NCBI GenBank assembly: GCA_014218235.1
Contig: CM024758.1
Coordinates: forward strand, 71,062,206 to 71,126,205
Direction: 5' to 3'
DNA: 64,000 nucleotides
Source: Colocasia esculenta
Taxonomy: Eukaryota; Streptophyta; Magnoliopsida; Alismatales; Araceae
Shown here: in pieces, positions 57,336 through 64,000 of the stretch
Numbering within the stretch: position 1 is the first letter of the stretch
Layout: every line of letters starts with the position of its first letter
Notes under the pieces: model-generated
What the model saw: only the letters and a program-made list of their open reading frames with translations
What the model was told of the DNA's origin: nothing
Database searches by the model: none
Translations under genes and position numbers: made by a program

Positions 57336-58391
57336 AAGAAATTTGCATAATTTTGGTCTAATCATCTCATGATGTCTACTAGCTTGTGCATGATGTCATA
57401 TAGTATGCATGGACCTTAAATAAATCAATCCATTGAAGAAAATGGTAATGATACGAATATGATTCTAATGTGTAATTTTGATTATCCTTATGTTCATTAG
57501 ATTATCTTGTGATCTTGCTTATTGTCAATTGATAAGATAAGGATATGATATGAATGTGGGAATAAATACATGTTAGTATGGACATGTTAGTGGCGTTAAT
57601 GTCATGATTTGCATATGAGTTCCAATAGTTACATGTTTTCTGGTGTTCAATTAATTATTTGTCATACGCATACATGCTAGGAAAGATCCGTGATTCATCA
57701 CTTACACTTTTGCACGAATAGGCACACCCTTCTTGGGAATTGAAAGCACATGTTCTACGTACGATCCGTCTTTTGAAACACCCTCATGTCAAGACATTAA
57801 AGAATTATGAAACATAAGATACGTCGTTATCCTGCCTTGTTCTTTTGAGTTGTTGTCATTCCTTGACTCTATGAATGATCATGTTTCTTTTACTATGAGC
57901 TTGTCATTGAAACTCTGTGGCCATAATATGAATCTGTTTGTTCGGCACAACGTGGGACTCCGGTCCAAAACTTGATCCAATGCCTGTGCAATAGGGGCCC
58001 TGTCCGGTCCTGGGGAGGAGCGCCCCAACATACTTGTAACCGAGGGAGTATGGACTCTTGGTGCTTGGCATAGCACACCTGACATGCAAGATTTTTGATA
58101 TGTGCCTCCTGTTTGACTTGATTAGTTTGACTTGACATGATATGATACGTTTGTTCTTGTGAACACATGAACTCTGTTTGAATATGGCCAATCTCTTCTG
58201 ACATGATTCTATTCTGAAAACCTGTTCATCGTATATGCAATTCGACATTTTGATCTGATACGATATACGTTCTATTCTGCTATTCAATCTTTTAGATGCA
58301 TACATTGTCATCATATTCATATGCATATCTACCTACTTAAAATTTAATCATGTATACTAGTGCCCGCACGTTATTGAGATGTAAATCCTAC

Positions 58392-58431
58392 TGAGCTAAT
58401 TCGCTCACCCCTATCATCCTGCCCTTTTCAG
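58392..58431 (+). promoter_or_regulatory. Conserved LTR stem-loop plus CAG|GT (E2 3' LTR)
   Basis: Identical to 50931-50970, 344 bp before the LTR end. Confidence 0.75.
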
Positions 58432-58780
58432 GTAGTGATGAAGAACCGGTGGAGTTGGATGGGACTGGACAAGAGTGACGAGCACCCGTCCTAGAATAGA
58501 TGACAGTTTAGAAGTAGAAATTGAGTAGTCTATGTAATAGTGAAACTTTTCTGGAAGTTATTTGAATAATGGACCCTTTTGGTTAATTCTTTCTTGTAAG
58601 GTTGTATCAAGTTGAATGAAATGAAATAATGAGTAACTTTGAGGATGTTATTATGATTTGAAAAGTGTTATTATATTCAATTGTGACTCTGCGCTATTCA
58701 ACTGTGATACGTTTGTTTGTATCGTTCACGTCCCCCGGTATTTATTATTCCGCTGCTAAATATCGGGGCATGATAGATGA

Positions 58781-58838
58781 CGTTCGTTATACTTACGTGG
58801 ATTGGTACAATCGTACTGGTATAAGAGAGGTCGTCGCA
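58781..58838 (+). repeat. 5' LTR of E3, last part after E2
   Basis: The sequence CGTTCGTTATACTTACGTGG... aligns with the sense-strand end of the reverse LTR at 41803-41860, and ends GGTCGTCGCA. It rejoins 48359 once E2 and one GATGA are removed. Confidence 0.8.
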
Positions 58839-58843
58839 GAGAT

Positions 58844-58855
58844 TGTTATCAGAGC
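58844..58855 (+). other. Primer-binding site of E3
   Basis: TGTTATCAGAGC, one base from the initiator-Met type site, about 5 bp after the LTR. Confidence 0.85.
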
Positions 58856-59027
58856 GACCGATTGAGATAGTACATAAATATACATAAGTCATCATCCTCA
58901 TTACATGCTAAATCTTTATAGAATTGTCCACATGTGTAGAATTGATTAATAATGATTGGAAAATAGATAAGAAAATGGTTAGGAGTAAATTAACATAGCT
59001 CTAATAGTGCTGAAATTCATTGCAGCC

Positions 59028-59240
59028 ATGGCTTCGCGTGGTAGACGTGGCGGTGCTCCTACTCGTGAGGGCGAGCAGAGGCGTGAGGAGCAGGCTGAGC
59101 AGCAGGTCCCGGCACCTCAGGGTCCTGTACTTCCCCCACCGCCGCCAGTGGATTATGGAGTGTTCATGCAGGGTCTAGTGCAGGCCATGCAGACGCAGAC
59201 CCAGACCCAAGCTGCACTCCAGGCCCAGTTGGAGGCTCAG
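59028..59240 (+). pseudogene. gag: E3 gag, exon 1
   Basis: Starts at the ATG that follows TTCATTGCAG by two bases. Encodes MASRGRRGGAPTREGEQRR, a Pro-rich PVLPPPPPVDYG segment and a Gln-rich helix (MQTQTQTQAALQAQLEAQ). It ends CAG at 59240 in phase 0, where an intron-like sequence begins. Unspliced, the frame meets a stop within 40 bases. Confidence 0.85.
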
Positions 59241-59323
59241 GTTAGAATAATGAAACCAAGAGTAGTCTGCTTTATTTAATGGCATGATGTTGTTGAATAT
59301 GTGTTGCTTATTGTTTGTTGTAG
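59241..59323 (+). other. Putative intron 1 in E3 gag (83 bp)
   Basis: It begins GTTAGAATAA, ends TTGTTTGTTGTAG, is T-rich, and contains an in-frame TAA. Removing it joins LEAQ to KAQIPAQDHGG in phase 0, and the downstream ERFKRMLPPSFKGE is the normal start of a gypsy Gag domain. Confidence 0.72.
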
Positions 59324-59517
59324 AAGGCTCAAATTCCAGCTCAGGACCATGGTGGACCTTCCATCATGGAAAGATTCAAGAGGATGTTGCCACCCTCTTT
59401 TAAGGGGGAAAGCACCCATTGCTAGCTAAAAACTGTATGAGGGAGATCGAGAAGATCTTTCGGGCTGTTAGGTGTGCGGACGAGGATAAGGTTACTTTGG
59501 CCACCTATATGCTACAG
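59324..59517 (+). pseudogene. gag: E3 gag, exon 2
   Basis: Encodes the Gag domain start (RFKRMLPPSFKGE) and, after a one-base shift near 59410, the MREIEKIFRAVRCADEDKVTLATYMLQ helix. It ends CTACAG at 59517, phase 0, before a second intron-like sequence. Confidence 0.85.
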
Positions 59518-59596
59518 GTATGTGTTAGTTTTCTATGTTGTATACCCTGTTAAGTTAGAGTTGTTTAGTGCGGTGCTTATGAAGGTTGTGTTGCAG
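59518..59596 (+). other. Putative intron 2 in E3 gag (79 bp)
   Basis: It begins GTATGTGTTAG and ends GTTGTGTTGCAG, close to the plant splice consensus at both ends, is T-rich and contains an in-frame TAA. Its removal joins TYMLQ to EIADVWWASL, which aligns without a gap with AIFQFTKDALAWWKAT of E1 Gag, where no such insertion exists. Confidence 0.82.
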
Positions 59597-60300
59597 GAGA
59601 TAGCTGATGTGTGGTGGGCTTCCTTGTTGCGTACCCGATTCGAGGACGGAGCTATTGACATGGCTTGGGACGAGTTTGTGATGCTCTTTCGGGCCAAGTT
59701 CGTCCCCGAGCATGTCTAGGACAGGATGGAGCAGGAGTTCCTCTCCTTAACTCAGGGCTCCATGACCGTGCTTGAGTATGAGGCCAGGTTTGCAGAGTTA
59801 TCTAAATATGCACCTCATATCGTGACAGATGAGCGTAGGAAACAAGAAAATTCGTGATGGGCCTGAAGCCATCACTGAGGACGAGACTAGTGGCGTTTGA
59901 CCATCGTACCTTGGACGAGGCCCTTAGCGCTGCTTGTAGGCAAAAGGGTGAAATGGAGTAGTATCTCGAGGAGAAGAAGGCTTCGCAGAAGAGGCCTGCA
60001 GCTACGTTCCAGCGGCAGGACAAGAAGAAAGCAGTGTACCAGGCACCGCAGCATCCAGTAACAACCAGTAGTGCACAGGTACCTTCTCAACGTTACCCTG
60101 GTGTGAAGAAGCAGTGTCCCCATTGCGGAAGACACATGGTGGTACGGAGTGTTGGATGGTAGCGGGAAAGTGCTTGAAGTGCGGAAGCAACGACCACAAG
60201 ATCAAGGATTGTCCGAGACTTCAGTAGGGAGTCCAGCGCGGAGTGCCAGCTCTAGCAGCGGTAGCAGCAGCAACGCCAGCTACAGGAAGACCAGGAAGGC
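59597..60300 (+). pseudogene. gag: E3 gag, exon 3
   Basis: EIADVWWASLL, FVMLFRAKFVPEHV, EYEARFAELSKYAPHI and FDHRTLDEALSAACRQK follow the Gag domain order. TAG stops at 59717-59719 and 59959-59961 sit where the family has Gln, and a frameshift occurs near 59840. Two zinc knuckles (CPHCGR... and CLKCGSNDHKIKDCP, about 60118-60225) are present but out of frame with each other. Confidence 0.88.
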
Positions 60301-60349
60301 CTCAAGCCCCAACTTGAGTGTTTTCCCTAGCACGAGAGGATGCCGAGCA

Positions 60350-60560
60350 GGCGGAGCATGTCACCGAAGGTACGGTTTTACTTCTAGATGTGCACGCTCG
60401 GGTTTTGTTCGATACGGGTGCCACTCGCTCATTCATTTCCCAGCGGTTCACTAGGTAGTTAGCTCTAGAGTCAGCCATAGAGTCTGAGGAGTTAGAGGTC
60501 CCTTTTATCTGCACACACACCTGCGGGTACGGTATCGACTAGGAAGTGTATTCTGTCGTT
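60350..60560 (+). pseudogene. pol: E3 aspartic protease
   Basis: VLFDTGATRSFISQRF is the retropepsin active site (DTG at 60411-60419). A TAG follows the motif at about 60452 and the frame changes before 60565, where the protein continues. Confidence 0.9.
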
Positions 60561-60564
60561 ACCT

Positions 60565-61740
60565 GTGTGCATTGAGGATAGAGTCCTAGATGGGTGTTTC
60601 TTCTTGCTAAAGATGAAGGACTATGATGCTATTCTTGGTCTGGATTGGCTAGAGGAGCACTATGCGTTAAAGATTGTCGTGGAAAGAGGATTGTTTTCCA
60701 CATTCCTGGTGAGGACAAGTTCTCTCATCCCTTGCCAAGGAACGTGGTGGAAAGTTAGTCATCTCTGCCATGAAGGCGATGCGCATGGTAAACAGGGTTG
60801 TGACACTTTTCTTGCCAGCTTAGTATTAGTACCCGAGGCAGGTGAGTCACCTACTCTTGCAGAGATCGAGGTAGTGCAGGATTTTCCAGACGTCTTTCCC
60901 GATGATTTGTCTGGATTGCCACCCGATAGAGAGATAGAGTTCACCATAGAGTTGCTTCCGGGCACCTCTCCTATCTTGAAGGCTCCATATCGGATGGCAC
61001 CTGCGGAGTTAGCCGAGTTAAGGAAGCAGTTGCAAGAGTTGCTAGATAAGGGATTTATTCACCCTAGTGTTTCTCCTTGGGGCACACCTATCTTATTTGT
61101 AAAGAAGAAGGATGGATCACTTAGGTTATCTATATCGATTGTAGGAAGCTAAACCAAGTGACAGTGAAGAACAGGTATCCCTTACCTCGTATTGATGATT
61201 TGTTTGACCAGTTGCAACATGCATCAGTCTTTTCTAAGATCGATTTGCGATCTAGTTATCATCAGTTGAGGATTCGGAGTGAGGCTGTGTCCAAGACGGC
61301 ATTTAGATCCCATTATGGACATTATGAGTTTATTGTTCTTCCTTTCGGATTGACCAACGCCCCTGCAGCGTTCATGGATCTCATGAACCAGGTGTTTAGG
61401 CTGTATTTAGATAGCTTTTTTAGTGTTTATTGATGATGTGCTGGTCTACTCTCCGGATGAGGCCACACACCGTCAGCATTTAAGGGTAGTGTTAGAGGTT
61501 CTCCGTGAGCACAAGTTGTATGCTAAATTCAGCAAGTGCGATTTCTGGTTGTGCGAGGTTCAATTCCTCGGGCATGTTATCTCCGGTGCTGGTGTAGCAG
61601 TTGATCCAGCAAAGGTCCACGCAGTTATGGATTGGAAGACCCCAAGACCCCTTCGGAGATTCTTAGTTTTCTTGGTTTGGCTGGTTACTATCGGCGATTC
61701 ATTGAGGGATTTTCCTCCATCGCCACCCCATTGACTCAGC
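60565..61740 (+). pseudogene. pol: E3 protease end and reverse transcriptase
   Basis: KDYDAILGLDWLEEHYA closes the protease; DFPDVFPDDLSGLPPDREIEF opens RT. SPWGTPILFVKKKDGSLRL, then after a shift VKNRYPLPRIDDLFDQL, KIDLRSSYHQLRI, LPFGLTNAPAAFMDLMN, and FIDDVLVYS at about 61424-61450 with both catalytic Asp present. FLGHVISGAGVAVDPAKV is the thumb. Frameshifts lie near 61125, 61420 and 61650. Confidence 0.94.
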
Positions 61741-62240
61741 TTACCAGAAAGGGAGTGAAGTTTGTCTGGTCCGAGAAGTGTGAGAGTAGTTTTCAATTGT
61801 TGAAGACTAAGCTCACGTCAGCTCCGGTGTTAGTCTTGCGGAGCGGTGTAGAGGGTTTTGCCATTTATACGGATGCGTCTCAGATTGGCTTAGGTTGTGT
61901 GCTAATACAGCAGGAAGGGTAGTGGCATATGCTTCTCGTTAGTTGAAGGACCATGAGAAGAACTATCCGACCCATGATTTGGAGCTTGCGGCCGTGGTTC
62001 ATGCACTAAAGATCTGGAGACACTATCTTTATGGTGTCAGATTTGAGGTGTTCACCGACCACAAGAGCTTAAAGTATCTTTTCTCCTAAAAGGAATTAAA
62101 CCTGAGGCAGAGAATATGGATTGAGTTCTTGAAGGACTATGACTTCGACCTTTAGTATCACCCTGGGAAGGCGAATGTCGTAGCTGATGCCCTGAGTAAA
62201 GAGACCATCTCTCCAGCAGGACTGGAAGATGTTGGAGGAT
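61632..62240 (+). pseudogene. pol: E3 RNase H
   Basis: ILSFLGLAGYYRRFIEGF links to KFVWSEKCESSFQLLK, then FAIYTDASQIGLGCVLIQQ, THDLELAAVVHALKIWRHYL and VFTDHKSLKYLF: all catalytic acids (D, E, D) are present. Stops at 61940-61942, 62087-62089 and 62153-62155 replace Gln codons expected from the family. ADALSK near 62190 ends the domain. Confidence 0.93.
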
Positions 62241-62299
62241 GCGGCTTGCGTGTTGATTGATTTAGAGCCATCGCTATGCTAGGCTTTTATAGCTCAGTT

Positions 62300-63328
62300 A
62301 TCTCTTAGGTCCTCAGTTTTGGATGAGGTGATCGAGCAGAAAAAGGCCGACCCTAGACTCCAAGAGTTAGTGGGCAAGGCGGGCATTGCTCGTGATGAGG
62401 ACGATGTGATTAGGTATCGTCACCGTGTCTGTGTCCCAGATTTGGTAGATGTCCATAAGCATATGTTAGCAAAGGCTCATAGATCGTGATTCTCTATTCA
62501 TCCGAGTAACACTAAGATGTACCAGGATTTGAAGAGGTCCTTTGGTGGTCGGGCATAAAGAGGGATGTGGCGGATTATGTGTCCCGATGTCTAGTGTGTC
62601 AGCAAGTGAAGGCCGAGCGACAGTGACCATCTGGCCTTATGCAGAAGATGGAAATCCCAGCGTGGAAGTGGAAGTTGTCACTATGGCATTGTTACGGGTT
62701 TGCCTCGATCTAGACGGGGTAACGACTCGATTTGGGTGGTTGTGGATAGGTTCTCGAAGACTGCGCATTTCTTGTCTATGAAGAAGAAGTAGTCAGTAGA
62801 GAGTTTGGCTAGATTGTATGTTAGTAGCGTTATTAGATTGCATGGTGTGCCGAAGTCGATCATTTCAGATCGAGATCCGAGATTTACTTCGAGGTTGTGG
62901 AAGGGTCTTCAGATGCCTTAGGTTCAGAGCTGAAGCTCAGTTCGACATTTCATCCCCAGACAGATGGACAGTCTAAGAGGACTATCCAGACGCTCGAGGA
63001 TATGCTGAGGAGGAAGGATAGGCAGAAGAGCTACGCCGATAACAGGAGGAAGGATTTGGAGTTCGAGGTGGGTGAGCATGTCTTTTTGAAGATATCACCT
63101 ACTCAAGGTGTTGTCAGGTTTGGCAGGAATAGCAAGTTAAGCCCTAGATTCATTGGCCCATATGAGATTCTCAGACGATTGGGCATCGTGGCATATGAGC
63201 TAACTTTACCCCCAGCTTTAGCTAGTGTTCATCCTGGTTTCCATGTTTCTATGCTCAGGAAGTATGTCCGAGATCCATCTCATGTGATTAGTCATGAGCC
63301 AGCGGAGATTCAGCCAGATCTGTCGTAA
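62300..63328 (+). pseudogene. pol: E3 integrase (deleted)
   Basis: The zinc domain (IHPSNTKMYQDLKR, then CLVCQQVKAER in shifted frames) and the core motifs ISDRDPRFTSRLWKG and HPQTDGQSKRTIQ are visible. The catalytic Glu is replaced by Lys (AAG at 62975-62977). Immediately after EDMLR the frame jumps to RQKSYADNRRKDLEF, an in-frame deletion of about 85-90 codons relative to E2 that removes the FAYNNSYQ region. The GPY-type end (FGRNSKLSPRFIGPYEIL, HPGFHVSMLRKYVRDP) is intact. Confidence 0.93.
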
Positions 63329-63530
63329 GTGGAGCAACCAGTAGCTATTCTTGACCGAAAGGTTCAGCATCTCCAGAACAAGAGTATTGCGTCGGTGAAA
63401 GTTCTATGGCGGAACTTCTCGCGAGAGGAGGCTACTTGGGAGCTTGAGGATGCGATGAAGAAGAAGTATCCCCGTTTTTTTGAGCAGTTTTGTTTAAACT
63501 TCGAGGATGATGTTTCCTTAAGGGGGAGAG
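63329..63530 (+). pseudogene. pol: E3 chromodomain
   Basis: After a stop at 63326-63328 the frame continues with QPVAILDRKVQHLQNKSIASV, KVLWRNFSREEATWELEDAM and KKKYPRFFEQF, a clear group II chromodomain of plant chromoviruses. This module is believed to steer integration by reading histone marks. Confidence 0.92.
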
Positions 63531-63532
63531 GG
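63516..63532 (+). other. Polypurine tract of E3
   Basis: CCTTAAGGGGGAGAGGG leads directly into the 3' LTR start TGTAAGGCC. Confidence 0.9.
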
Positions 63533-64000
63533 TGTAAGGCCCTCGAATGTTTGTCATTTTGTTTCTATTTATGTGAATTCATGGTTGTGTGTAACTTGTA
63601 AATGTATATATATATGGATATCTATATACAATATTAGCTAGTTGTACTTGTGTATGCATGTGCATCTTAATTTTAATATTGTTTGTTTGCATGTGGTAGT
63701 AGTATGTACACCATAGTATTTATATTGCATGGATATACATATAGTGTAAGCATGATTTTCTACATGTTTTAAGCTCTGGCCGAAGAGCAAATTGGCGTCA
63801 ACATGGATGGACATCCATGAAGAGTAAATGTCCATGTCGATGGACGCCACACTAAAGTAGACGGCATCTATGTGAACGTCTACTTCTCTGATTCTCTGTG
63901 CGTAGAAGACCTCGAAATTATGAGGGCAAGCAAGCTCACAGATTGGGGAGATGTCCCCAACGGCTCTCAGCCCTCCCATCAGACCCTGCATGATCCATGC
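63533..64000 (+). repeat. 3' LTR of E3 (partial, runs off the window)
   Basis: It matches 45362-45830 with a small number of substitutions and indels, including the C-box cluster at about 63810-63885. The remainder, including its TATA box and target duplication, lies beyond 64000. Confidence 0.95.

Larger units (their letters stand above)
48360..58775 (+). mobile_element. Ty3/gypsy chromovirus E2 (Tekay/Del-like), complete, nested in E3
   Basis: LTRs at 48360-51306 and 55842-58775, PBS, Gag-Pol region of 4.5 kb and polypurine tract are all present. The target duplication GATGA is perfect (48355-48359 and 58776-58780). The LTR starts TGTAACACCCCGGAAATTTAG, closely related to the start of E1. 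Gag-Pol is interrupted by several frameshifts and a stop in RT, so it is not autonomous now. Confidence 0.97.
55842..58775 (+). repeat. 3' LTR of E2
   Basis: TGTAACACC...GCATGATA (final CA mutated to TA), followed by the right GATGA. It differs from the 5' LTR by scattered substitutions and small indels. Confidence 0.97.
45362..64000 (+). mobile_element. Ty3/gypsy chromovirus E3, with E2 nested in its 5' LTR (3' end beyond window)
   Basis: LTR starts at 45362 (TGTAAGGACCTCG) and 63533 (TGTAAGGCCCTCG) match over the visible length. The internal region (58839-63532) has PBS, gag with two introns, protease, RT, RNase H, integrase and a clear chromodomain. E2 (48360-58775) is inserted near the end of the 5' LTR. 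The left flank CCATT (45357-45361) would be the target duplication; the right one is outside the window. Multiple stops and an integrase deletion make it inactive. Confidence 0.93.

Overview
This is a stretch of plant nuclear DNA made almost entirely of transposable elements. The evidence is Ty3/gypsy chromodomain retroelements with very long LTRs and primer-binding sites for initiator-Met tRNA, a Ty1/copia element, a plant L1-type LINE with an RNase H domain, and an hAT transposon, all nested in one another. I find no intact host gene, rRNA, tRNA or CRISPR array. The species cannot be named from the window; a large, repeat-rich angiosperm genome fits best.

Layout. 1-2167: a 31-bp tandem array and AT-rich unassigned DNA. 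2168-21871: gypsy element E1 (LTRs about 3.65 kb, target duplication CAAAC); its gag is split at 6634-15652 by a reverse-oriented copia element (TSD CATTC). 21872-27764: G/T-rich non-coding DNA, itself split by a reverse solo LTR (24110-26937, TSD TAGCG/TAGCA), leading into an orphan 3' LTR (27765-30834). About 31008-37937: an hAT transposase relic interrupted by a LINE (31785-36301, 19-bp TSD) and a short LINE 3' fragment (36616-37041, 18-bp TSD). 37938-40585: LTR, PBS and broken gag of another gypsy element; this is cut by an LTR fragment (40586-41802), which is cut by a reverse LTR (41803-45361), which is cut by gypsy element E3 (45362 to beyond 64000). E3 carries gypsy element E2 (48360-58775, TSD GATGA) inside its 5' LTR.

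The autonomous elements encode the usual parts (Gag, protease, reverse transcriptase, RNase H, integrase; chromodomain in the gypsy elements), but every copy is disabled by stops, frameshifts or deletions. Three things go beyond ordinary annotation. (1) The copia 5' leader carries four hairpins with unrelated stems but the same 19-nt loop, set in a larger nested fold. (2) Seven LTRs of this window, from six or seven divergent families (nine copies), share a stem-loop whose sequence covaries, followed by a pyrimidine-rich tract and a splice-like CAG|GT at nearly constant distance from the LTR end. (3) The gag gene of E3 contains two short GT-AG introns whose removal restores the Gag reading frame at both junctions.

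All coordinates of element ends come from matching LTR pairs and target-site duplications by eye; domain calls come from recognising protein motifs. No alignment or database search was run.
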